Below, in pieces: positions 1 through 8,644 of a stretch of 16,808 nucleotides of DNA; position 1 is the stretch's first letter; each line of letters begins with the position of its first letter. Below the pieces are notes generated by a model. It was not told the origin of the DNA. It was given only the letters and a program-made list of their open reading frames with translations, and searched no databases. Position numbers and translations under genes: made by a program. Source of the stretch: Burkholderiales bacterium (GTDB lineage: Bacteria; Pseudomonadota; Gammaproteobacteria; Burkholderiales; Nitrosomonadaceae). The stretch is from NCBI GenBank assembly GCA_024235735.1, contig JACKLU010000025.1, positions 1 through 16,808 on the forward strand. The letters are read 5' to 3'.

Positions 1-581
1 AAGCATTTTTCGCAAATTTTTAACGCAATTATCGTGCCGCGTAGTAGCCGTGCAAAGATCTCATGATATACATATAGATTGGGAGTTTGTCTGACTCAAG
101 CAATCGTAGCAAGCCGTGTGGAAGAACGATCGCAGATTTTCTCAATTTTGAGGCACATAACAAGACTATGAGTATTGACTCAGCATATAATTGATATGTA
201 AGAAAACATTTTTTGAACAACAAAGTGTCGTAGAAAAATCTGGATTTTTAGAGAAACCCTGTAATATTAGTCTATAAATAAGAGTGTATTACTTTCACTT
301 TTAATGGCGATGTTCATCTACATTTATTAAAACACTCGCACAATTCAAGTATCAAAATATCTATGAACGAAAGTCGTGTATTTTTACAATAACGACTGTA
401 TTCCTTGCATTTGCCGGAAATTAATTGCTCTTATTACTTAAATCCAAGTCTTTTTAAATTTAATTAACCCATTATTTTCGTTATTTCAAATTTCATGAAA
501 TAGAGTTTTGCAAAAGTCTCAGCTATTATTATCATGGTGGCGGTTGAAGATGTTATTTCCAAACTTACGGAGGATGTATCA
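1..581. other. AT-rich stretch without a convincing gene
   Basis: I see no gene here that I can support. The stretch is much richer in A and T than the rest of the window. A plus-strand frame is open from the first base to a TGA at 64-66 and gives 21 residues ending in RAKIS. It could be the tail of a gene that starts outside the window, but it is too short to identify. A weak 6-bp inverted repeat (AGTCGT 372-377 with ACGACT 392-397) is present. The part just before 582 must carry the promoter of the lipoprotein gene, but no clear -35/-10 pair stands out. Confidence 0.5.
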
Positions 582-1208
582 ATGAAATCACTTGAAATTA
601 GAAGCTTATCAACGGGAGTTGTTTTCTTGTTAGCTGTTGTTCTTTTATCGGGATGCGGCAATGGGGAAAACACAGATTCGACGGAAAATGGACAAGTCGG
701 AATGAATACCAAAGAAATTGGAGAGACTGTCATTGCGCCTGAGCCATTAACCAGTCTGGAAAATGTAGAAGAAATAAAAACATTTGGTGATTTCGACTCA
801 GAGAATGAAATTGCATCGATGGAAGGTGTTCTTGATGGATTCTCAGAATCAGTTGACGAAGGTCTTGACGCAGCTGAAGAAGCTGTCAATGAATCCGCGG
901 ATACCATGATAAGCGCCCTTGAAGACAGCATTACAACAACACAAGAGACTATCGTTGATTTTAGGGAAGATGCCAGCGCGGCAGTTGCCGAAATCATTGA
1001 TGATGCTGACGAAGTTGTCGCAGCCACACCCAATCTGATTCGCAAGGTGCAGCAGGCGCTTGCAAATGCCGGCTATAAACCCGGACCAGCCGACGGAGTC
1101 AGTGGCCCCAGAACTTTGGCAGCTTTAAAAAGCTTTCAACAGAACAATAATCTGGCTTCCGGAGAATTAACCAAAGAGACTCTTCGCGCACTTGGTGTGG
1201 ATTACTAA
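582..1208 (+). CDS. Lipoprotein with C-terminal peptidoglycan-binding domain
   Basis: This is a 208-residue protein predicted to be exported and lipid-anchored. The start at 582 was chosen over an upstream ATG at 534 because GGAGGA (569-574) lies 7 bases before it and because it places a clean lipoprotein signal at the N terminus: a short polar region, a hydrophobic stretch, then the lipobox LSGC with the modified Cys at residue 25. Residues about 26-145 are very acidic and Ala/Glu/Ser rich, with heptad-like helical character, so they may form a long helix or spacer. Residues about 151-207 match a PF01471-type peptidoglycan-binding domain (VQQALANAGYKPGPADG, then RTLAALKSFQQ). The family is known to bind cell-wall glycan, so the inferred role is tethering a membrane to the wall. 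No catalytic domain is visible. The gene stands alone between non-coding stretches, and the physiological role is unknown. Confidence 0.8.
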   Translation: MKSLEIRSLSTGVVFLLAVVLLSGCGNGENTDSTENGQVGMNTKEIGETVIAPEPLTSLENVEEIKTFGDFDSENEIASMEGVLDGFSESVDEGLDAAEEAVNESADTMISALEDSITTTQETIVDFREDASAAVAEIIDDADEVVAATPNLIRKVQQALANAGYKPGPADGVSGPRTLAALKSFQQNNNLASGELTKETLRALGVDY

Positions 1209-1238
1209 AAATTCCCAATCAGTACAACACCTTATTCA

Positions 1239-1276
1239 GCCAGGAGTCCTGATTATTTCTTTTGGTGTCTCCTGGC
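1239..1276. repeat. 8-bp perfect inverted repeat after the lipoprotein gene
   Basis: GCCAGGAG (1239-1246) pairs perfectly with CTCCTGGC (1269-1276) around a 22-base loop, 30 bases past the stop of the lipoprotein gene. The position suits a transcription end, but no T-run follows on the plus strand. It is therefore not a classic intrinsic terminator. It could be an mRNA 3' stabilising hairpin or a protein-binding site. Confidence 0.45.
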
Positions 1277-1450
1277 GTGCAACAGAAGCCGAGACAGCTG
1301 ATATTGCCAAACATACCGCATATTTTTTCAAAAATACGAACACTGTTGTTTTCATACAAAACGAAAAAGAGATCCGGTACCGATCAATATCACCACTGTC
1401 AATAAACTGTATAATGAATTATATTGCTGACTGAAACCGCAAAAAAACAA

Positions 1451-1503
1451 GATCCATTGCCTTCACAATAAATCCACAAGCACAACAAGAAAAGCAATGG
1501 ATC
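1451..1503. repeat. 10-bp perfect inverted repeat upstream of hpnH
   Basis: GATCCATTGC (1451-1460) is repeated in inverted orientation as GCAATGGATC (1494-1503), with a 33-base A-rich spacer. The arms end about 150 bases before the hpnH start. The spacing is long for a terminator and no T-run follows. It may be a remnant of a small mobile repeat or an operator. Confidence 0.45.
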
Positions 1504-1559
1504 AAATCTACGTCACTCTTTCAGCATTTACAGACCCGAAACAGTTTTAACGAATTGAA

Positions 1560-1565
1560 TATAAT
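1560..1565 (+). promoter_or_regulatory. Possible -10 box for the hopanoid genes
   Basis: A perfect TATAAT lies 91 bases before the hpnH start codon, in the expected place. The candidate -35 at 16-base spacing (GAAACA, 1538-1543) matches TTGACA in only three positions, so the assignment is weak. Confidence 0.22.
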
Positions 1566-1655
1566 TTTGACTCTGGCTGCAACTCGCTACACGCCATCAA
1601 CTCTGAACAAAAAAATCAATTCGTCGTTTAATGAAGTATTTTGGAGGTTTTAACC

Positions 1656-2780
1656 ATGGGAGTTCCATTACGCCAACAGATTGCCGTTGGTAGCTATCTG
1701 ATCAAACAAAAAATTAAAGGTGTTAAAAAATACCCTTTAGTACTGATGCTGGAGCCGTTGTTTCGCTGCAATCTGGCATGCGCCGGCTGCGGAAAAATTG
1801 CACATCCCGAAGAAATTCTGGACAAGCGCCTTTCATATGAAGAATGCATGCAGGCAGTCGATGAATGCGGCGCTCCCATGGTTTCAATCCCCGGCGGAGA
1901 ACCGCTGCTGCATAAAGACATGCCGCGCATTGTTGAAGGAATCATCAAGCGCAAAAAGTATGTTTATCTTTGCACAAACGCGCTGCTGCTCAAGAAGCGT
2001 ATGGGTGATTACTCGCCTTCGCCGTATCTGACTTTCTCGGTGCATCTCGACGGTATGAAAGAGCGCCATGATGCTTCGGTATGCCAAGAAGGTGTTTTTG
2101 AGCGCGCGGTTGAAGCTATCAAATTAGCCTTGGATAGAGGCTTTCGCGTGACCGTTAACTGCACCCTGTTTCAAGGAGAAACACCAGAGGATGTCGCCGA
2201 GTTTCTGGATTATGTAACCGAATTGGGCGTGGAGGGTGTCACAATCGCACCGGGGTTCAGCTATGAACACGCACCCAGACAGGATGTCTTCATCAAAGGC
2301 GCGGATACCAAACGGCTATTCCGGGGCATTTTTGAATTGGGTAAAAAACTGAAGCGCAAATGGCGGCTCAATCATTCTGCGCTTTATCTGGATTTTCTGG
2401 CAGGTAATCAGGATTACAAGTGCACACCATGGGGAAATCCGACACGCAATGTATTCGGCTGGCAGAAGCCATGTTACCTGCTGTCCGACGAAGGTTACGT
2501 CAAAACTTTTCAGGAATTGCTCGACACCACACCATGGGAAAAGTACGGCAACGCCAACAATCCTAAATGCGCGCAGTGCATGGCGCACTGCGGCTATGAA
2601 GCAACCGCTGTGGAAGATACGTTACATAACCCTTGGAAAGCCTTTGTGATGTCTGTGAAAGGCCCCAAAACAACGGGAGAAATGGTCGCTGAGCCCATAC
2701 CAAAATGGGCGGTCAATGAAGGCAAAAAAGCAAATAAACTCGCTGATATTCCTGTTACCATTTCTAATACCAACAAATAA
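1656..2780 (+). CDS. hpnH: HpnH, radical-SAM adenosyl hopanoid synthase
   Basis: HpnH is known to join the 5'-deoxyadenosyl radical of S-adenosylmethionine to diploptene, giving adenosylhopane, the first step in making C35 extended hopanoids. The sequence shows the radical-SAM [4Fe-4S] motif CX3CX2C at Cys38, Cys42 and Cys45, and GGEP at 80-83, the usual SAM-contact segment. A second set of cysteines sits near the C terminus (Cys256, Cys273, Cys305, Cys308, Cys312), as in SPASM-like tails. The protein starts MGVPLRQQ, typical of the family. The ATG at 1656 was preferred to an in-frame TTG at 1641 because GGAGG (1643-1647) lies 8 bases before it. At 374 residues it is at or somewhat above the usual family length. 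It opens a plus-strand run with hpnB 57 bases downstream. Recognition is strong. Confidence 0.95.
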   Translation: MGVPLRQQIAVGSYLIKQKIKGVKKYPLVLMLEPLFRCNLACAGCGKIAHPEEILDKRLSYEECMQAVDECGAPMVSIPGGEPLLHKDMPRIVEGIIKRKKYVYLCTNALLLKKRMGDYSPSPYLTFSVHLDGMKERHDASVCQEGVFERAVEAIKLALDRGFRVTVNCTLFQGETPEDVAEFLDYVTELGVEGVTIAPGFSYEHAPRQDVFIKGADTKRLFRGIFELGKKLKRKWRLNHSALYLDFLAGNQDYKCTPWGNPTRNVFGWQKPCYLLSDEGYVKTFQELLDTTPWEKYGNANNPKCAQCMAHCGYEATAVEDTLHNPWKAFVMSVKGPKTTGEMVAEPIPKWAVNEGKKANKLADIPVTISNTNK

Positions 2781-2837
2781 TCGAACTTACTTCCCTGCGG
2801 TATCACTGGATGATCGGCATGGACCACATAAAATGTA

Positions 2838-3980
2838 ATGGCTGAATTGTTACTATACAGCGTCATGTATGGCGGCGCTTTCGGGACAGTCTGCTGGCTG
2901 TCCCTTCTGTTACTTCCGTGGCAACCGATCAGCACGCGAGAACAGATTGAACCCGATTTTGGGCATCAGCTTAACCAAAATTTAAACGACGTCACGGTGC
3001 TAATTCCGGCACGTAATGAAGCATCTTATATTCAACACACACTCGACGGTTTAAAGCTACAAGGCGAAGGCTTACAAGTTATCGTAATCGATGATCAATC
3101 AACCGATGAAACCGCACAACTTGCCCGCCTAAAAGGCGCACAGGTGATAGCAGGAACCACGCCGCCGACGGGATGGAGCGGCAAACTCTGGGCGCTCGAG
3201 CAAGGTTTGAAACATGTCACTACGCCCTATACACTGCTGCTCGATGCGGATATCACATTATCACAAGGCATTATCCCAACACTAAAAAATAAGGTGTTAA
3301 CTGAAAACCGTTCAATGGTATCGCTAATGGCGATGCCACCGATGGATACCCTTGTTGAACGCATGTTAATGCCCGCATTTATCTTTTTTTTCAAACTGCT
3401 TTATCCCTTTGGTCTGACCAACAAACCGGATTCACGAATGGCCGCTGCCGCAGGAGGATGCATACTGGTCGAAACCCAGGCGTTGCGCTCTGTCAGTGCC
3501 TTCAGCAGTCTGCATGATGCACTCATTGACGATTGCACGCTGGCCGCGCGCATCAAACATTCCGGCAAGAATATCTGGTTGGGACTGAGTCATGCCGCGC
3601 GCAGCCATCGCGGTTATCAAGGACTCGAACCAATTTGGGAAATGGTTGCGCGTACAGCTTATACCCAACTCAATTACTCACTGTTTTTATTACTATTGTG
3701 CACGGTTATCATGCTCTCGATGTTCTGGCTTGCACCTTTTGCGTTCTTATTGCCGCCTGATCCGAAAACTTATATGATCAGTCTGATTGCCTGTGCAGCA
3801 ATGTTTTATGCCTACAAACCAACCTTAAAATATTACCGCCGTTCCCCCTTATGGACTTTTGCACTCCCTTTTACTGGCGCACTGTATCTTGCCATGACAT
3901 GGACGTCTGCAATACGCTACTGGCGGGGAGAGCGTGCGCGCTGGAAAGATCGTCACTATGAAAGCAAAACAGATCATTAA
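2838..3980 (+). CDS. hpnB: HpnB, hopene-associated glycosyltransferase
   Basis: This is a membrane-anchored family 2 (GT-A fold) glycosyltransferase of the hopanoid-associated HpnB group, about the family length at 380 residues. An N-terminal hydrophobic segment (residues about 5-27) is followed by the nucleotide-sugar fold: VTVLIPARNEA (52-62), VIVIDDQSTDET (81-92) and the metal-binding DAD (136-138). Later come GGC (206-208) and acidic DD (231-232), where the catalytic base is expected. Three or more membrane segments occupy residues about 275-365. The donor sugar and exact acceptor are not known from sequence, and a role in building the hopanoid head group is inferred from family and context. 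The last 23 bases overlap hpnM, which suggests translational coupling. The ATG at 2838 follows hpnH by 57 bases and has no strong Shine-Dalgarno sequence. Confidence 0.9.
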   Translation: MAELLLYSVMYGGAFGTVCWLSLLLLPWQPISTREQIEPDFGHQLNQNLNDVTVLIPARNEASYIQHTLDGLKLQGEGLQVIVIDDQSTDETAQLARLKGAQVIAGTTPPTGWSGKLWALEQGLKHVTTPYTLLLDADITLSQGIIPTLKNKVLTENRSMVSLMAMPPMDTLVERMLMPAFIFFFKLLYPFGLTNKPDSRMAAAAGGCILVETQALRSVSAFSSLHDALIDDCTLAARIKHSGKNIWLGLSHAARSHRGYQGLEPIWEMVARTAYTQLNYSLFLLLLCTVIMLSMFWLAPFAFLLPPDPKTYMISLIACAAMFYAYKPTLKYYRRSPLWTFALPFTGALYLAMTWTSAIRYWRGERARWKDRHYESKTDH

Positions 3981-4608
3981 ACAATTACCGTGGATGTTGA
4001 TTCTGATCAGCATTATTCTTCTGCCATTCATTTCGGTCATTAAAATCGCGAACGCGCAAGAACCAGAGCCGGATAGTGCTTACGCAGCAGTATATGATCT
4101 TCAGCAGTCATTATTACAATCCATGCGTAATGGCGCGCAACTGGGCTTCTCCGGTCGCGTGGAATTTCTGACCCCCGTAGTCAAGCGAACGCATGATATT
4201 GATCTGATCATCAAGACAATTATTGGTGCAACGCTGTGGAACACGCTAAATCAGGAACAGCACGATTCAATCATTGAAACATTCCGCCAACTCAGCATCG
4301 TGACCTATGCCGGACAGTTTAAACAGTATGACGGCGAGCAATTCAATTTTATCGAGCAGCGCGATTTGCCGCGCGAACAAAAACTGGTGCGCAGTCAGCT
4401 CATACAAAATAATGGCGATATCGTTAATTTTGATTATGTACTGCACCATACCGATGGAAAATGGATGATCATTAACATCCTGTTTGATGGTGTCAGTGAT
4501 CTGGCAATAAAACGCAGCGAATACCGGTCAATCATGCAACGCGATGGATTCCAATCACTCATCGACATGCTGCAAGTCAAGATAGCCGAAGCAGAACACA
4601 CCGAATAA
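3958..4608 (+). CDS. hpnM: HpnM, MlaC/Ttg2D-family periplasmic lipid-binding protein
   Basis: This 216-residue exported protein belongs to the MlaC/Ttg2D (toluene tolerance) family in its hopanoid-associated form, HpnM. Family members are periplasmic carriers that hold a lipid between the two membranes. The N terminus is a classic signal peptide with lysines, a hydrophobic core (residues about 11-28) and a likely cut after ANA at residue 33. The mature part is helical and alpha/beta, with features such as DLIIKTIIGATLW and GQFKQYDGEQF that match the family pattern. The ATG at 3958 was chosen because GGAAAG (3943-3948) precedes it by 9 bases and it starts the signal peptide. An upstream GTG at 3934 would bury the signal. 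It overlaps the end of hpnB by 23 bases and precedes the exporter gene hpnN. It is inferred to pass hopanoids to or from HpnN. Confidence 0.88.
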   Translation: MKAKQIIKQLPWMLILISIILLPFISVIKIANAQEPEPDSAYAAVYDLQQSLLQSMRNGAQLGFSGRVEFLTPVVKRTHDIDLIIKTIIGATLWNTLNQEQHDSIIETFRQLSIVTYAGQFKQYDGEQFNFIEQRDLPREQKLVRSQLIQNNGDIVNFDYVLHHTDGKWMIINILFDGVSDLAIKRSEYRSIMQRDGFQSLIDMLQVKIAEAEHTE

Positions 4609-4680
4609 GCATCTCAATACAGTCCAAACAGCAAATTACATACTCAGTTTCTGCTCTTTTATCGCTTGAAAGGAATTTTT

Positions 4681-7329
4681 GTGGACACTACACATGGCGC
4701 AGACTATCGCTTCTTTGCGCGCTGGGCGGCTTTCTCCTATGAAAAAGCAATCTGGATCATTTTATTAAGCATCATCATTGCTGTCGCCAGCGTTGTATAT
4801 ACCTCGAATAATCTGGGCATACATACCGACACGACAGATATGTTATCCGAAGAAGTACCCTTCCGTGTCAACCACAAGCGTTATAAAGAAGCATTTCCGC
4901 AGTTTGAAGACGCGTTTCTTCTGGTTGTCGAAGCGCCAACACCCGAGCAGGCGCATGCTGCCGCGAAGCAACTCAGTGAATATCTGCACAATGATGGCGC
5001 GCATTTTTATGAAACTAACTATCTGAGCGGTGACGCCTTCTTTGAGCAGAACGGCCTGCTTTTCAAGGATATTGCCGAGCTTGAAAAAATCACCGATCGC
5101 CTTGCAGCCGCACAGCCACTGATCGCGCGCCTATCGGAAAATCCAGCTTTGGATACTTTTGCATCTGTGTTGACAGAAGCGGCCGATGAAATGATCCGCG
5201 GGAGAAATCTGGATCTGGGCGCCGTTTTCAGCGGCGTCAGTTCGACGCTGGATGCACAACTTGCGAACACGCCACGCGCGTTGTCATGGCAAATATTACT
5301 CGATGGCGAACAACAGGCTGACCGCTATCAGGAAATCATTCTGACACGACCGAAGCTCGATTACGCCCAATTATTCGCCGCAGAACAGCCGATGAACGCT
5401 ATCCGCGAAGCCGCCGGCAATCTTGGCATCACCACAGAGTCATCCGTAAAACTGCGTATTACCGGTGAAGCAGCACTGGCTTACGACGAGCTGCACAGCG
5501 CGATGCGCGGCGCACAGGATGCCGGCATACTTGCGCTTGTACTGGTCATTGCAGTGTTGTTGATCGCACTGCGCACCCTCGGTGCAATCTTGATCGTTTT
5601 GTTCACGCTCGTTCTTGGATTATTACTGACAGCCGCGTTTGCCACTTTTGCAGTCGGCCATCTGAATCTGATATCCATCGCTTTTGCCGTGCTTTATATT
5701 GGCCTTGGCGTGGATTATGCCATCCATTTCTTATTGCGGCATGAAGAAGTCCGCCGAACCGGTTTGCCGGTAACGGACACATTACCGAAGGCCAGCGGCG
5801 ATATTGGTCGCGCTTTAATGGTTTGCGCGATAACCACCGCAATCGGGTTTTATGCTTTCATGCCGACAACATATGACGGCGTAGCTGAACTTGGTTTAAT
5901 CTCGGGCTCGGGAATGATCATCAGTCTATTGGTAACACTGACCGTAACACCCGCGTTACAGCGTTATTTTCCAATTCGAACAATCAAACCGCTCATCACC
6001 ATAGAACCCGTTCATCGCATGCTGGAATGGCCTGGGCACTCGCGCAGAACAGTCTATACCCTAACTTTCTTTGCCGCTTCACTATCCCTGCTGGCCTTAC
6101 CGTACATTCGCTTCGACTACAACTTGCTCAATCTGAACGATCCGCGCGTCGAATCGGTAGAGACTTTCCGTGACTTGCTGAAAAATGCCGATGACTCGCC
6201 TTGGCATATTATCGCGCTGGAAGACGACCAGACTGACGTCGAACAGCTTGTACAACAACTCGCCGCCTTGCCTGAAGTCGACAAAGTGGTGACATTGCTC
6301 GACATGGTACCGGATCATCAGGACGAAAAAATGGCGCTCATAGAAGAAATGGCGATGACGCTCGGTCCGATAACATTTGCGCCAGTGGCGCAAAAAGCAA
6401 TTGATGTCAACGCGCAGCGAACTGCCTTGCAGGAACTGCAACTGGCTTTGGATCGGCTGGTCAATGAGCAGCCCTCACATGCCGCGATAAATAAGGCGCA
6501 TGCCCTGCATGCATCGCTGTCCAGACTGCTGACACGGCTTGACCAAACTCAAGATCACGAAATGCAGGTACAACTGTTATCCGCTGTAACGCATGATCTG
6601 CTGCACCTTCTGCCGGAATCTATCCATCGACTGCAAACTGCCTTACAGGCTGAGCCTTTCGACAGGAAAAACATACCTGAATCCGTCAAAACGCATTGGC
6701 TCAGCGATAATCATATTTTTCGCATCGCAATTTATCCGGCTGAAAACATTGATGACAATGATGCCCTGACTCGCTTTGTGCGCGCCGTACAGCAAATAAC
6801 GCCGGGTGCAACCGGTGTGCCGGTCATCAGTCTGGAAGCCGGAGAGGCGGTTGTGAATGCATTTATTCATGCATTCTCTTTGGCGCTGATCGGCGTAATT
6901 ACCGCACTTCTGGTACTGCTCAAGAGCGTTAAATCAACGGCGCTGGTATTAATTCCATTATTGCTGGCAGCTTTGTTTACCGGCGCCAGCACCGTTCTAC
7001 TCGGCATACCCTTTAATTTTGCCAATGTGATCGCCCTGCCGCTCATCCTTGGCATCGGCATTGATTGCAGTGTGCATATGGTTCACAGAGGCCGCAGTAC
7101 CGGCGAAGCTTACGAAAATCTGCTACATACCAGCACAGCCCGCGCCATCTTCTACAGCGCTTTAACGACAATGGCCGGTTTCGGCAGCCTGATTTTTTCA
7201 CAGCATCAAGGTACGGCAAGCATGGGATTGTTGCTGCTGGCGGGTGTTATATTGACACTCGTCTGTGTGCTGATTATTCTGCCAGCACTGCTGCACTCGC
7301 TGGAAAACAACAAGACTTCAGTTACTTGA
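4681..7329 (+). CDS. hpnN: HpnN, RND/MMPL-family hopanoid transporter
   Basis: This large inner-membrane RND/MMPL protein of 882 residues, close to family length, is known in other bacteria to move hopanoids to the outer membrane using the proton gradient. The layout is typical: one membrane helix (residues about 23-40), a large periplasmic domain to about 270, a helix bundle to about 430, a second membrane-periplasm repeat with a helix at about 455-470, a second periplasmic domain to about 730, and a final bundle. The two internal repeats each carry the proton-relay aspartate motif: GLGVDY with Asp345 and GIGIDC with Asp795. The start codon is GTG at 4681, chosen because GAAAGGA (4668-4674) precedes it by 6 bases. 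An in-frame TTG at 4666 overlaps that ribosome site and is unlikely. The gene lies 72 bases after hpnM and ends 16 bases before the convergent methyltransferase gene. No clear intrinsic terminator separates the two. Confidence 0.93.
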   Translation: MDTTHGADYRFFARWAAFSYEKAIWIILLSIIIAVASVVYTSNNLGIHTDTTDMLSEEVPFRVNHKRYKEAFPQFEDAFLLVVEAPTPEQAHAAAKQLSEYLHNDGAHFYETNYLSGDAFFEQNGLLFKDIAELEKITDRLAAAQPLIARLSENPALDTFASVLTEAADEMIRGRNLDLGAVFSGVSSTLDAQLANTPRALSWQILLDGEQQADRYQEIILTRPKLDYAQLFAAEQPMNAIREAAGNLGITTESSVKLRITGEAALAYDELHSAMRGAQDAGILALVLVIAVLLIALRTLGAILIVLFTLVLGLLLTAAFATFAVGHLNLISIAFAVLYIGLGVDYAIHFLLRHEEVRRTGLPVTDTLPKASGDIGRALMVCAITTAIGFYAFMPTTYDGVAELGLISGSGMIISLLVTLTVTPALQRYFPIRTIKPLITIEPVHRMLEWPGHSRRTVYTLTFFAASLSLLALPYIRFDYNLLNLNDPRVESVETFRDLLKNADDSPWHIIALEDDQTDVEQLVQQLAALPEVDKVVTLLDMVPDHQDEKMALIEEMAMTLGPITFAPVAQKAIDVNAQRTALQELQLALDRLVNEQPSHAAINKAHALHASLSRLLTRLDQTQDHEMQVQLLSAVTHDLLHLLPESIHRLQTALQAEPFDRKNIPESVKTHWLSDNHIFRIAIYPAENIDDNDALTRFVRAVQQITPGATGVPVISLEAGEAVVNAFIHAFSLALIGVITALLVLLKSVKSTALVLIPLLLAALFTGASTVLLGIPFNFANVIALPLILGIGIDCSVHMVHRGRSTGEAYENLLHTSTARAIFYSALTTMAGFGSLIFSQHQGTASMGLLLLAGVILTLVCVLIILPALLHSLENNKTSVT

Positions 7330-7345
7330 TTTTTCTGAAACGCCG

Positions 7346-8608
7346 TTAAGATTCGTTCTTGCGCATTAACGCAGCGGCAAAAAAACCATCAGTCTGATGC
7401 GTGGCAGGTGATAATTGCAAAAACTGGTCGGTCAGAATGGAAATCCTCTGCTCCGCCAATAACTCGGCACAATTTAATAACTCGAATCCAGGGTTTTTTT
7501 CGATAAAACCGGCGATGATTTCCTGATTCTCTTCGGGCAAAAAACTACATGTCGCGTAGACCAACCGCCCGCCCGGTTTAACCAGCGCAGCGGCGGCGGA
7601 AAGAATCGAAGCCTGCTTGACCTTCAGTTCTTCAATACTGCGCCCGGACTGACGCCATTTCAAATCAGGATTGCGTCGCAATGTACCCAATCCGCTGCAT
7701 GGCGCATCGACGAGCACGCGATCGATCTTTCCCTGCAAGCGTTTGAGTCTGATATCGCTCTCACTCGCAATGCGCTGAATATGCACGTTAGACAGACCGG
7801 AACGTTTTAGACGCGGTTTTAGATTATTCAGTCGTTTTTCTGAAGTATCAAACGCATACAACCGTCCCTTGGAATGCATGAGTGCGCCCAGTAGCAACGT
7901 CTTGCCGCCTGCTCCGGCACAAAAATCAACCACCATTTCCCCCCGTTTAGGCGCAAGCAAATAACCCAGCAATTGACTGCCTTCATCCTGTACTTCAATC
8001 TTTCCCGACAGAAACAATGGATGGCGATTAATCGCTGATTTATCACGCAAGCGGATACCGCACGGCGAGAAAGCCATGGCTTCAGCCTTAATACCTTCCT
8101 GCGTCAGCACTGCCAGCGCCTGCTCACGTTTCTCCAGCAGTGTATTGACGCGCAAATCCAGCGGCGCACTTTTCTGTAATGACAAACCCAGTTTGAGAAT
8201 TTCAGCGTCAGACATGAAAAGTTTTAATTTTTCTATCAACCAGTCCGGAAATTCCGCCTGTACAGTCAATGGTTGCGTTTCCATAACAACCGCTTTCATG
8301 CTTTTCAGCCATTTAATCTCGGAATCTTTTGCCCAGTGCTTAATTTCGCGCAGATTAACACCACTGAATCGAACCAGATAGGCCAGTAACAACGCTCGCG
8401 GCGTCGCGCTATCGATGTTATGTTCCAGAAACAAACGGTGTCGCAAAATCTCGAATACGGTTTCCGCAATGAATGTGCGATCATTCGCGCCAAGCTTCGG
8501 ATTCTCCTGAAAAAACCGCCGCAATACAGCATCCGCCGGATATTCAAGCGGTAGAATCGTCCGCAGGGCAACAACCGTTTTATCCAACAATAAAGGATTC
8601 AAAGACAT
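7346..8608 (-). CDS. RsmB/NOP-family RNA (cytosine-C5) methyltransferase
   Basis: This 420-residue class I SAM-dependent methyltransferase is expected to make 5-methylcytosine in rRNA or another structured RNA. The SAM loop DFCAGAGGKT is at 228-237. The two family cysteines are present: Cys304 in DAPCSGLGTLRRNPDLKW, thought to release the product, and Cys354 in ATCSF, the catalytic nucleophile. Residues about 1-130 form an N-terminal helical part that does not clearly match the NusB-like domain of true RsmB (Sun). The gene may therefore be the RsmB-like paralogue often found next to purN and DUF3108 genes in betaproteobacteria rather than the C967 enzyme itself, and the target base is uncertain. 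The ATG at 8608 lacks a Shine-Dalgarno sequence (CATCCTCC precedes it) and lies 36 bases after the DUF3108 gene, so it may depend on read-through from it. Confidence 0.87.
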   Translation of the reverse strand: MSLNPLLLDKTVVALRTILPLEYPADAVLRRFFQENPKLGANDRTFIAETVFEILRHRLFLEHNIDSATPRALLLAYLVRFSGVNLREIKHWAKDSEIKWLKSMKAVVMETQPLTVQAEFPDWLIEKLKLFMSDAEILKLGLSLQKSAPLDLRVNTLLEKREQALAVLTQEGIKAEAMAFSPCGIRLRDKSAINRHPLFLSGKIEVQDEGSQLLGYLLAPKRGEMVVDFCAGAGGKTLLLGALMHSKGRLYAFDTSEKRLNNLKPRLKRSGLSNVHIQRIASESDIRLKRLQGKIDRVLVDAPCSGLGTLRRNPDLKWRQSGRSIEELKVKQASILSAAAALVKPGGRLVYATCSFLPEENQEIIAGFIEKNPGFELLNCAELLAEQRISILTDQFLQLSPATHQTDGFFAAALMRKNES

Positions 8609-8644
8609 GGAGGATGAATAGAGATTATGTTTTAGCGTGAATGA

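Larger units (their letters stand above)
1209..1655. other. Non-coding stretch between lipoprotein gene and hpnH
   Basis: No gene is supported in these 447 bases. An open frame at 1192-1434 overlaps the lipoprotein gene, lacks a ribosome-binding site and has an uninformative translation. The stretch holds two perfect inverted repeats (listed separately) and should contain the promoter of the hopanoid genes. Confidence 0.6.

Noticed and set aside
29..223. Minus-strand 64-codon frame near the left edge
   Set aside because: It is AT-rich with no domain or convincing ribosome site, and such frames are expected by chance here.
464..1045. Minus-strand open frame of 193 codons opposite the lipoprotein gene
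   Set aside because: Its Ser/Thr-rich translation is the antisense shadow of the acidic lipoprotein, which has a lipobox, a ribosome site and a known domain.
1192..1434. Plus-strand open frame of 80 codons after the lipoprotein gene
   Set aside because: It overlaps the lipoprotein end, has no ribosome site, runs through an inverted repeat and shows no recognisable features.
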